Below, one piece after another: positions 17,687 to 24,727 of a stretch of 64,000 nt of DNA. A program made the translations under genes and the position numbers. This DNA comes from Defluviitoga tunisiensis (GTDB lineage Bacteria; Thermotogota; Thermotogae; Petrotogales; Petrotogaceae). Under the pieces are notes generated by a model, which saw nothing but the letters and a program-made list of their open reading frames with translations, was not told the DNA's origin and did not search any database. The DNA lies in NCBI RefSeq assembly GCF_000953715.1, contig NZ_LN824141.1, positions 248,001 to 312,000 of the forward strand. Reading direction: 5' to 3'. Position 1 is the first letter of the stretch; every line of letters begins with the position of its first letter.

Positions 17687-18775
17687 TCATTGATAGAACA
17701 TATAGAACCATACCCAGATACCACTGTTTTGAAATTTAAATTTTTTATTTGCTTTCCTTCCAAAGTATTCTTCAAAATTAGACTCTGGAGTTATAAAATA
17801 AAACTTTCCATTTGGAAAAGCTCTCAATAAATGTCTCATTTTCTTATAAGTATCTTTTGTATTATCTTTTTCTTTCATACCATATGGTAAGTTTGAAATA
17901 AAATAAATTTCATCATTTGACGATTCTAGAGATTCCATTGCTTTTTTTTCAAAATGGATCTTAACGTTCGCTAAAGACGCATTTTCTTTTGCAATAGAAA
18001 TTGCTTTATAACTCTTGTCGTATCCATATATTCTATAATTTATTTCTTCTGGCTCAAAATATGGGTAAAAACTATGCCTAAATTCATTAAATATTCTCCA
18101 TTTTTCGCATACATATTCTTTTTTTAATGATTTACCACTTGCATATAAGGCTGCCTCAATTGGAATTGTTCCTGAACCACAAAAAGGATCTATTAAAGTA
18201 TATTTTGCTTCCCACTTTGATAGAAGAACCATACTCGCAGCTATCGTTTCTCTTAGGGAAGTACTAACATGTTGCGTTCTATAACCTCTTTTAGCAAGTG
18301 ATTCTTTATAAACAGTATCAAGGGCAACTGTTACTACATTATCTTTTAAATACACATAGATAGGGTAAATTACCTCGTTTTCTTCCCAAATTGTACATTT
18401 GTAGCTACTTTTGAGTTTTTCATATATTGCTTTTTTGATAATTGATGCCACAGCACCTGTTGCTGATAAATCAGAATTTGTTATCTTAACTTTTTCAACA
18501 ACTAATCTTCCATTTTTTTCAACATATTCCGCCCAATTAAGATTATAAACTTTATCAAAAAGATCATCAAAGTTATTTGAATAAAACTCTCCAACTTTTA
18601 TTAATATCCTATCAACAGTCCTAAAATTATTTAATATACTCGGAATATCTTCAAGAGGGGCAGAAAATTTTACTTTACCAGACATTGAATCAATAATGTT
18701 ATAACCATGAGACTTTATTTCATAAGCTGGAGCTGCCTCCAACCCAGATGTGCATAATGAAATTAACTCAACCAT
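17687..18775 (-). CDS. THUMP-domain class I SAM-dependent rRNA methyltransferase (RlmL/YpsC type)
   Basis: Protein of 362 residues: N-terminal ferredoxin-like/THUMP RNA-binding part (to about residue 160) and a Rossmann methyltransferase domain with the SAM motif IDPFCGSGTIPIEAALYA near residue 195. The catalytic N-x-P-Y motif appears as NLPYG. The family makes m2G in 23S rRNA (RlmL position 2445 in E. coli) or tRNA; the exact site is inferred. Start ATG with GTAAGGAGT upstream. A TATAAT on minus (attata at 18815-18820) may be its -10. First gene of the proA-proC-purB-lon operon. Confidence 0.85.
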   Translation of the reverse strand: MVELISLCTSGLEAAPAYEIKSHGYNIIDSMSGKVKFSAPLEDIPSILNNFRTVDRILIKVGEFYSNNFDDLFDKVYNLNWAEYVEKNGRLVVEKVKITNSDLSATGAVASIIKKAIYEKLKSSYKCTIWEENEVIYPIYVYLKDNVVTVALDTVYKESLAKRGYRTQHVSTSLRETIAASMVLLSKWEAKYTLIDPFCGSGTIPIEAALYASGKSLKKEYVCEKWRIFNEFRHSFYPYFEPEEINYRIYGYDKSYKAISIAKENASLANVKIHFEKKAMESLESSNDEIYFISNLPYGMKEKDNTKDTYKKMRHLLRAFPNGKFYFITPESNFEEYFGRKANKKFKFQNSGIWVWFYMFYQ

Positions 18776-18943
18776 GTTGTACTCCTTACCTGTGACTTTT
18801 TCTGTTTATTATTAATTATACCATTTAATTTAGACATTTATTGTACATGACTCAAAGGAATGTAAATGATTAAATTTAACCATTGATACAATAAAAATTT
18901 ATAAATGTACAACTCTTATATACACTAAAAAGCATAAAAACCC

Positions 18944-18972
18944 TTGACTCATATACAAAGTTCTGATAAAAT
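18944..18972 (+). promoter_or_regulatory. Sigma-70-type promoter for the FMN-binding protein gene
   Basis: TTGACT (18944-18949), exact 17-nt spacer, TAAAAT (18967-18972). It leaves a 5' leader of about 90 nt before the ATG. The rest of the 290-nt gap to the divergent methyltransferase gene shows no ORF. Confidence 0.8.
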
Positions 18973-19068
18973 TATAAATGTATAAAGGAAAAAATAAGTG
19001 GAGCAACAGCAATTAAATTTATAATCATATTGTTAAATATCGCACAAATAAAAGGAGGCTGAGATTCA

Positions 19069-19779
19069 ATGAACAAAAAAAGAGTTTTGTCAGTTATGTT
19101 AGTAGTAGTATTAATGGTTTCAATGAGTTTTGCCGCTCTCTTTGGAAAAGCAAAGTGGAATGATGGAACTTACGTAGGTTATTCCGATCCAAGCGATAGA
19201 ACCTACACAAAGGCCGTTGTAAAAATTGAAAAAGGTAAAATAGTTGAGGTCACATTAGAGGAAATCATTAACACAACAGGATTCGCAAAGGATGAAACTT
19301 ACCCATGGGAACCATGGCACGAAGCAATGAAGGAATTACCAAAGAGATTTGTTAAGGCAAATGGTACTAAAATAGATACTTATACAGGTGCAACACACTC
19401 TTCTGAAATGGCCATTCAAGCAGTTGAAAGAGCTTTGAAACGTGCTGAAGGGTTTGAGGGAGTAATAGATGGAAAATATGTGGGTCATTCGCAAATTTCC
19501 GAAAGAAATGACAGGGCAAATGCAATAATAGAAGTAAAAGATGGAAAGTTGGTTAGTGTAGTCTTAAACGAATACAGAGATGTTTATAACACAGGAGAAC
19601 CAAAAACAGAAGAAACTTATCCTTGGGAAGCATTTCATGAAGCAAAAGTAGTTATTGCAGAAAGAATTTTGGAAAAGGGAACTGTCCCAGTTGATACTTA
19701 TACTGGAGCTACAGGAAGTTCTAATATGTTCATTGAGGCAGTTAAAGACGCTATGATAAAAGCCGGTTTTAAGTTTTAA
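19069..19779 (+). CDS. Secreted protein with two FMN-binding domains (covalent-flavin type)
   Basis: A signal peptide (Lys-rich start, hydrophobic residues 7-23, SFAALFG cut region) is followed by two tandem copies of a domain of about 100 residues. Each runs from a DG(T/K)YVG(Y/H)S start to a flavinylation-type motif: DTYTGATHSSE near residue 105 and DTYTGATGSSN near residue 215. In this family ApbE attaches FMN to the last Thr of the TGAT motif. So it is probably an extracytoplasmic flavoprotein carrying two flavins, used in electron transfer. Both halves also share ETYPWE. Strong SD AAAGGAGG. It is alone between its promoter and terminator. No ApbE or membrane partner is in the window. Confidence 0.85.
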   Translation: MNKKRVLSVMLVVVLMVSMSFAALFGKAKWNDGTYVGYSDPSDRTYTKAVVKIEKGKIVEVTLEEIINTTGFAKDETYPWEPWHEAMKELPKRFVKANGTKIDTYTGATHSSEMAIQAVERALKRAEGFEGVIDGKYVGHSQISERNDRANAIIEVKDGKLVSVVLNEYRDVYNTGEPKTEETYPWEAFHEAKVVIAERILEKGTVPVDTYTGATGSSNMFIEAVKDAMIKAGFKF

Positions 19780-19812
19780 TTCCATTTGTATATAAACTAA
19801 TAAGTACTTCTC

Positions 19813-19847
19813 AAAACAAAAAAGGGCGAAAGCCCTTTTTGTTTTTT
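19813..19847 (+). terminator. Rho-independent terminator after the FMN-binding protein gene
   Basis: A-rich lead, stem AAAAAGGGC / GCCCTTTTT with a GAAA tetraloop, then a T-rich tail. Confidence 0.92.
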
Positions 19848-19892
19848 GCTTTGTTAATGAATATACATACTCAAACAAAAACTTTTTGATTG

Positions 19893-19901
19893 TGGTATAA
19901 T
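19893..19901 (+). promoter_or_regulatory. Extended -10 promoter of the flavin-reductase-like gene
   Basis: TGGTATAAT: perfect TATAAT with a TGn extension, no clear -35. The SD follows only a few bases later, so the transcript has a very short leader. Confidence 0.6.
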
Positions 19902-19920
19902 TTCTTTGGGAGGTATCAAT

Positions 19921-20487
19921 ATGGATTACTGTAATAGATTTAGCGAAAATATTTCACTGCCCGTCTGCTTAATAACTGTAAAGAGTGAATCAAGAGTTAA
20001 TTCGATGACCGTAGCATGGTCTACCCCTTTATCTTCAAACCCACCACTATTTGGATTTGCAATCCGTAAGAACCGATTTACTTACCAATTAATAGTTAAA
20101 GAAAAAGAATTTACAGTATCTTTTTTGTCTCTGGAAAAAAGCGATTTGGCCGTTAAATTAGGAAGAATTTCTGGTAGAGAAGGCGATAAAGTATCCGCAA
20201 TCTCTTTAAAATTGAAAGATTCTGATGTGGTGAAAACCCCTTATGTTGAAGAAGCTTATTTTGCAATGGAATGCAAACTTGAGAATCTTTTTGAAACAGG
20301 TGATCATGATTTCGTTGTTGGGAGAGTTGTTTCTGTTCATCCAACTAAAAATGTTTTAATTGACTCGAAACCTGCAATATACCTAGGAAATGACACGTTT
20401 ACAACCATTGATACATCTCAAATTAATAAATTTGATACTAAAGAGATAGTTGCAAGTATTAAAAACTCTTTTGGCAGAGGTGCATAA
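19921..20487 (+). CDS. Flavin-reductase-like domain protein (FMN-binding split barrel)
   Basis: Protein of about 188 residues with the flavin-reductase-like split-barrel fold: an SLPVCLITV strand, then SMTVAWSTPLSSNPPLFGFAI, the loop NRFTYQLI, and later DHDFVVGRVVSVH. Such proteins bind FMN and reduce flavins or serve as electron carriers in the cytoplasm. Start: ATG at 19921 after GGGAGGT; the GTG-like codons upstream are within the SD. One base separates it from the next gene (ABC-like), so the two form a two-gene operon. It lies next to the secreted FMN-binding protein but on a separate transcript. Confidence 0.85.
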   Translation: MDYCNRFSENISLPVCLITVKSESRVNSMTVAWSTPLSSNPPLFGFAIRKNRFTYQLIVKEKEFTVSFLSLEKSDLAVKLGRISGREGDKVSAISLKLKDSDVVKTPYVEEAYFAMECKLENLFETGDHDFVVGRVVSVHPTKNVLIDSKPAIYLGNDTFTTIDTSQINKFDTKEIVASIKNSFGRGA

Positions 20488-20488
20488 G

Positions 20489-21088
20489 ATGATAAAAGAC
20501 TCTCATTCTGACGGTTTTATTTTAGACATTGTTGAACCCTCGATCTCTTTTCCTTCAATAAGGTTAGAGAAAGGTCAAACGTTAGGAATATATACTAATG
20601 AACCAAAACTACTAACAAGAAACTTTTTCAAACTAATTTGTGAACCCGAGAAATATGCGAAAAAAGTTACAATAAACGGATTAATTGCCAACGGGACAAA
20701 CTGGATCGGACGATCTTATACACATATGGTAGTGCCTGAAATTTGGAATGATAGTATCTATAATATCTTGAAAAAAAAGCCTAAAAGGCGCCATTTAATA
20801 TTTATTGGTGCTACAAAAAATGAAATAGTATCTGAAGAATTGGATAATATTGCTAGTTTTGTTGAATCTTACAAAAAAGATGGAAGTATTTTTGTAATAA
20901 CAGACTCAACTGAACTTCTAAAGAAAACTGTGACAAAAGTGATAAACGAAAATGGAATCGACATAGACTTAAATGACTCGGAGATTTATAAATTATCAAA
21001 CGAAAAAGCAAGTGGATCTAAGATTTCTAATATAATTACAAGTCTTGAAAACTTAAATTTTGAAAACAATTATATTAATTTGGAGTAA
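20489..21088 (+). CDS. Short ABC-ATPase-like protein lacking nucleotide-binding motifs
   Basis: No firm family assignment. The 199-residue protein follows the skeleton of an ABC ATPase. Its N-terminal strand (SISFPSIRLEKGQTLGIYTN) aligns with the region before Walker A, but the P-loop is replaced by TNEPKLLTRNFF. The later stretch LIFIGATKNEIVSEELDNI sits where Walker B and the D-loop would be, and GSIFVITDSTELL where the H-loop would be. The Walker A Lys, LSGGQ and Walker B Asp-Glu are absent, so it is unlikely to hydrolyse ATP. Start is ATG at 20489 with AGGTG upstream. It is coupled to the flavin-reductase-like gene. A strong terminator follows. Confidence 0.55.
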   Translation: MIKDSHSDGFILDIVEPSISFPSIRLEKGQTLGIYTNEPKLLTRNFFKLICEPEKYAKKVTINGLIANGTNWIGRSYTHMVVPEIWNDSIYNILKKKPKRRHLIFIGATKNEIVSEELDNIASFVESYKKDGSIFVITDSTELLKKTVTKVINENGIDIDLNDSEIYKLSNEKASGSKISNIITSLENLNFENNYINLE

Positions 21089-21094
21089 AACTAT

Positions 21095-21140
21095 AAAAAA
21101 GATAGGTAGGAAGTGTTACTAGCTCCTACCTATCTTTTTT
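21095..21140. terminator. Bidirectional terminator between ABC-like and chemotaxis receptor genes
   Basis: Perfect 17-bp inverted repeat AAAAAAGATAGGTAGGA (21095-21111) / TCCTACCTATCTTTTTT (21124-21140), with a T run on each strand. Confidence 0.95.
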
Positions 21141-21150
21141 ACTTTTAATC

Positions 21151-22878
21151 TTATATTTTAAAATATTGTACCTGAGCTACTAAATCTTCTGCTATGATTT
21201 TTAATTCCTCACTTAAATTATTTACATTTTGGCTCATATCTGCCTGCTGTTTTATAGCTTGCGTCATTTCTTCTATCTGTTGAGCTATATTCATTATGGA
21301 AACAGTAGCTGTATTCATTGCACTATTCATTTCTTGTGCTGCAGCACTTTGCTCCTGTGCACTTGCAGCTAAACTTTCGATCATTGAATTAATACTTTCA
21401 ATTTCTTTTAATATATTTGAAAACTTTTCTTTTACTAATACGGATTGTTCACTGGCCTCGTCTACTACTTTTACTGTATCATCTGTAGCAGAATTTGCTT
21501 GTTGAGCACCTTCTTGTATCTGATCTAACATCAGTGCAATCTTATCTGTAGCTTTTTTACTTTCTTCAGCTAGTTTTCTTATTTCATCAGCAACTACTGC
21601 AAAACCTTTTCCAGCCTCTCCGGCTCTAGCTGCTTCAATAGCAGCGTTTAAAGCCAATAAATTTGTTTGTTCTGTTATAGAGTTTATGACTTGGATTATT
21701 TCACCTATATTTTTTGCTTTTTGAGATAAGCTCTTTACAGCATGCTGAGTAATGTTAGCTTTCTCTTTAGTTTGAAGAATAACTTCAACTATGGATTTTA
21801 CCGCCTCTTCACCTTCCTTAGCTGCATTATCAACTATTTCAGCCCTTTGAGCTAGGTCCAAGGCAGATTTAGACACATTTTGAGCGCTCCCCGAGACCTC
21901 TTCTACACCAGCTGTTACCTCCTGTATAGACGAAGAAGCATTCTGAGCAGATCTGTTAATTTCTTCCATTTGAGATGAAAATTCTTCCGTTGTAGAACTC
22001 AATTCTTGAGAAGTACCTGCTAAATTTTGTGATAAATCATAAATTTGATCAGATTTGTTCGATATACCAGTAACTAAACGAGCCAAATCATCTTGCATAT
22101 TCTCTAAAGCAGTCTTTAAGGATAGAAATTCTTTTGCTTTAAATGTTACATTAGATTTGAAATTTAATTCACCTTCAGATGTTTTTGAAACAATTTCTGA
22201 GATATGACCAAAAGGTTTAATAAGAACTTCTTTTATTAAAAAATAAGATAGTATAATTGCTGCTATAGAAATTATCAATGCGAAAAATAGAAATCTTCTA
22301 AGAAAATAGGAGTCGTTTTGGGCAACTAAATTGTTAAATTCTTCCATTGATATACCGACAAAAAGCACACCTATTAAATTATTATTTTCATCTAATAGAG
22401 GCTCATAAAGTGTTATATAATCATTATTAAGTATTATTGCTTCACCCAAGTATCTTTGTTTTTGGATTATATAATTATAGGCAGCACTATCTTTTCCAAG
22501 GAAAGTTCCTACTGCTCTTGTTCCATCTTTATTTTTTATTGATGTTGATATACGAACAAAATCGTTACCCTGAATCTGAAATATGGTAGCTACTACGTTC
22601 ATATGATTACTAACCTTATCAACAACCTCATATCTTTCTTTTACAGGGTTCCCGTCTTTATCGACTAAAACGCCGTTTGTCAACCGTAAACTCCCATAAC
22701 TTTGATTGATATACTCTTTAAAAACATTAATTGCTCCCTCAAGTTGTTTTGAATATGTAAGATCAAGCAATTCAGAAGTCGAACTTTTATTTACATTCAT
22801 TGAAACAAACAGTAAAGAACAAGTAAGTAAAACTACAATCAATATCTCAATAAGTGTTGTATAGGTAGAAAGTTTCAT
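21151..22878 (-). CDS. Methyl-accepting chemotaxis protein with Cache sensor
   Basis: Receptor of 575 residues: membrane segment about 8-28, extracytoplasmic Cache domain about 30-190 (core [17 protein letters not shown] and GVLFVGI near the end), second membrane segment about 195-216, HAMP, then the signalling helices with the conserved hairpin tip [26 protein letters not shown]. It passes ligand signals to CheA/CheW, and CheB (encoded at 35398) would demethylate it. The C-terminal pentapeptide for CheR/CheB tethering is absent. SD AAAGGAGGA and a TATAAT (plus 22902-22907) precede it. Monocistronic. Confidence 0.95.
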   Translation of the reverse strand: MKLSTYTTLIEILIVVLLTCSLLFVSMNVNKSSTSELLDLTYSKQLEGAINVFKEYINQSYGSLRLTNGVLVDKDGNPVKERYEVVDKVSNHMNVVATIFQIQGNDFVRISTSIKNKDGTRAVGTFLGKDSAAYNYIIQKQRYLGEAIILNNDYITLYEPLLDENNNLIGVLFVGISMEEFNNLVAQNDSYFLRRFLFFALIISIAAIILSYFLIKEVLIKPFGHISEIVSKTSEGELNFKSNVTFKAKEFLSLKTALENMQDDLARLVTGISNKSDQIYDLSQNLAGTSQELSSTTEEFSSQMEEINRSAQNASSSIQEVTAGVEEVSGSAQNVSKSALDLAQRAEIVDNAAKEGEEAVKSIVEVILQTKEKANITQHAVKSLSQKAKNIGEIIQVINSITEQTNLLALNAAIEAARAGEAGKGFAVVADEIRKLAEESKKATDKIALMLDQIQEGAQQANSATDDTVKVVDEASEQSVLVKEKFSNILKEIESINSMIESLAASAQEQSAAAQEMNSAMNTATVSIMNIAQQIEEMTQAIKQQADMSQNVNNLSEELKIIAEDLVAQVQYFKI

Positions 22879-22933
22879 TTAACGATTCCTCCTTTAACGA
22901 AATTATACTGCATTTAAAATCCTACCAATAAAA

Positions 22934-22975
22934 TGAACCCGGCTTTCTTTAGAAAACCTTCATTGCTAAAGTCCC
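22934..22975 (-). repeat. Short related piece of the dispersed repeat (copy C)
   Basis: On minus the segment starts GACTTTAGCAATGAAGG and continues TTTTCTAAAG; 24 of its first 26 bases match the left end of copies A and B. It then reaches the shared GGGTTCA after an internal deletion of about 16 bases. The left end itself folds as a hairpin (TTTAG...CTAAA). Confidence 0.6.
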
Positions 22976-23197
22976 TAAATGAATTACTTGAACTATTTCT
23001 CTAATTTGATAAAAAAGTATGCTGTAATTTGAAAAGAAAAAAAATAAAAAGGCTTTACTACATTAAAAATTGATTTAAGCCATACCTTTTTTAGAATTCT
23101 ACAAAATTTATGATTCAGTTATATTATTTATCGACTATTTTTTTATAAATCTTAAATTTTATGAATTTTAGTTATTAAATCATTTTTCAAAAAAAAT
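22976..23197. other. Remainder of the divergent gap between the chemotaxis receptor and pheS
   Basis: About 220 AT-rich bases without a gene. The only structure noted is an imperfect hairpin (GGCTT 23051-23055 / AAGCC 23077-23081, with flanking A and T runs) that looks like a terminator although no gene ends here. Confidence 0.35.
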
Positions 23198-23206
23198 TGG
23201 TATAAT
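23198..23206 (+). promoter_or_regulatory. Extended -10 promoter of the pheST operon
   Basis: TGGTATAAT with no good -35; the pheS ATG is about 70 nt downstream. No T-box-like leader is evident. Confidence 0.55.
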
Positions 23207-23277
23207 TGTTATGTATACTGTGATAATATTTTTGTGATAACATTTCAAAGATCTAAACTTATAATAGGAGGAATTAA

Positions 23278-24309
23278 ATGAATCATAATATAAAAGACAT
23301 TGAAGAAATAGCCAAAGAATTAAAAAACGAATTGGAAAAAATTGATGATTATCAGAGTTTTCAAAATTTAAAATCTAAGTATTTAGGCAAAAATGGCATA
23401 ATAAAATCTTTAATGAAAAATCTAAAAGAACTTGATGAGGAACAAAGAAAGAACTTTGGAAAAAACATAAATGAACTTAAAAATATAATAGAAGAATTTT
23501 TTGAAGAAAAATTGATCATTTTAAAAGAAAAAGAACGATTATTAAAAGAAAAAGAGAGTTGGATAGACGTTACTATCCCTGGTTCAAAGAGAAAAATTGG
23601 AAAAATTAGCTTAATAAGTAAGACTATCCGCGATATAGAAGAAATTTTTGTTGGGATGGGATTTTCAGTTGCTGAAGGTCCTGAAATAGAAAACTCATGG
23701 TATAATTTTGATGCCCTTAATACTCCAGAATGGCATCCTGCTAGAGAAATGCAGGATACTTTTTATTTATCTAATGATAAAAAGTATCTTTTAAGAACTC
23801 ATACCTCACCTGTTCAAATAAGAACTATGCTATCTAATAAACCTCCTTTAGCAATTATTTCTCCAGGGAGAGTGTATCGAAAAGACGAACTTGACGCAAC
23901 TCATTCTCCTGTGTTCCATCAAGTAGAAGGATTGTTTATTGATAAAAATGTTTCTATTGCTCATATTAAAATGTATCTTGAATACTTAGCAAAAAAATTA
24001 TTTGGCGATAAAGTTACCATCCTTTTAAGACCAAGCTATTTTCCTTTCACAGAACCAAGTTTTGAGGTAGATATAAGTTGTATTTTTTGTGAAGGGAAAG
24101 GTTGCAACATTTGCAAAAATTCTGGTTGGATTGAAATTTTGGGAGCGGGCTTAGTTCATCCTAACGTATTAAAAAGTGTCCATTATGATCCTGACGTTTG
24201 GCAAGGATTTGCATTTGGAATGGGTGTGGAAAGAATTGCATTGTTAAAATATAATGTACCAGAAATGAGGGAATTTTATAAAAATGATATAAGATTCATT
24301 GAAATATAG
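23278..24309 (+). CDS. pheS: Phenylalanine--tRNA ligase alpha subunit
   Basis: Catalytic class II synthetase subunit of the (alpha-beta)2 enzyme charging tRNA-Phe. N-terminal coiled-coil (about 1-90), then motif 2 around SPGRVYRKDELDATHSPVFHQVEGL, and motif 3 GFAFGMGVERIALLKY near the C-terminus. A Cys cluster CIFCEGKGCNIC near residue 265 suggests a zinc knuckle, as seen in some PheS. Strong SD AGGAGG. Length 343 is normal. The partner pheT normally follows directly; here about 418 bases with an IscB relic separate them. Confidence 0.97.
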   Translation: MNHNIKDIEEIAKELKNELEKIDDYQSFQNLKSKYLGKNGIIKSLMKNLKELDEEQRKNFGKNINELKNIIEEFFEEKLIILKEKERLLKEKESWIDVTIPGSKRKIGKISLISKTIRDIEEIFVGMGFSVAEGPEIENSWYNFDALNTPEWHPAREMQDTFYLSNDKKYLLRTHTSPVQIRTMLSNKPPLAIISPGRVYRKDELDATHSPVFHQVEGLFIDKNVSIAHIKMYLEYLAKKLFGDKVTILLRPSYFPFTEPSFEVDISCIFCEGKGCNICKNSGWIEILGAGLVHPNVLKSVHYDPDVWQGFAFGMGVERIALLKYNVPEMREFYKNDIRFIEI

Positions 24310-24321
24310 TTCTTTCTTTAG

Positions 24322-24722
24322 GAAGAGAAAATTTGCAGGATAGATGCTTTATGTATTAGCAGCAATCCTAACGTTAAAAATTAGATTGTTGGTATTTCAT
24401 TAAACAAGTGAGGAAACACAATAGGCAGATACACAAAGCGAATATCTTGAAAGGTGGTAAAAAGAAATTAAATCAGGCTCCATATTTGGTAAAAGGATTC
24501 AGATTGTTTGACAAGGTAAGATTCAAAAGACAAGAAAGTTTTATATTTGGTAGACGTTTAAGTAGATATTTTGATTTAAGAAAGTTAGAAGGTACTATAA
24601 TTCATAGAAGTGCCAGTTATAAGAAACTGACATATATTAATAAAGTCAAAACATTTTTATTTGAAAGGAGGAAATGGCACATTCATCTCCACCCTATAGA
24701 GGATGGAGTATCCTGTGCTTAA
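24322..24722 (+). pseudogene. iscB: C-terminal relic of an IscB (RRXRR/HNH) RNA-guided nuclease, frameshifted
   Basis: The open part (24408-24722) matches the C-terminal domain of IscB proteins by recognised blocks: RKHNRQIHKANILKGG, then QAPYLVKGFRLFDKV, FIFGRR, YFDLRKLEGT, ASYKKL and LFERR. Upstream, in another frame, 24343-24378 encodes DALCISSNPNVK, the RuvC-III region with its Asp, and from 24381 the first frame reads LDCWYFIKQV. So a frameshift lies near 24379. The N-terminus, bridge helix, HNH domain and any guide-RNA region are absent. The relic begins just after pheS and its stop (24720-24722) is five bases before the pheT ATG. Family assignment rests on motif memory, not a search. 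Confidence 0.75.
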
Positions 24723-24727
24723 AATGA

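Noticed and set aside
19564-19878. Minus-strand ORF opposite the FMN-binding protein
   Set aside because: It would run through a strong terminator and overlaps a well-supported gene.
23041-23096. Terminator-like hairpin in the divergent receptor-pheS gap
   Set aside because: Stem is short and broken, and no gene ends here; kept only as a note in the intergenic entry.
24408-24722. Intact small hypothetical gene between pheS and pheT
   Set aside because: The residues match only the C-terminal part of IscB, and matching sequence continues upstream in another frame, so it is a fragment.
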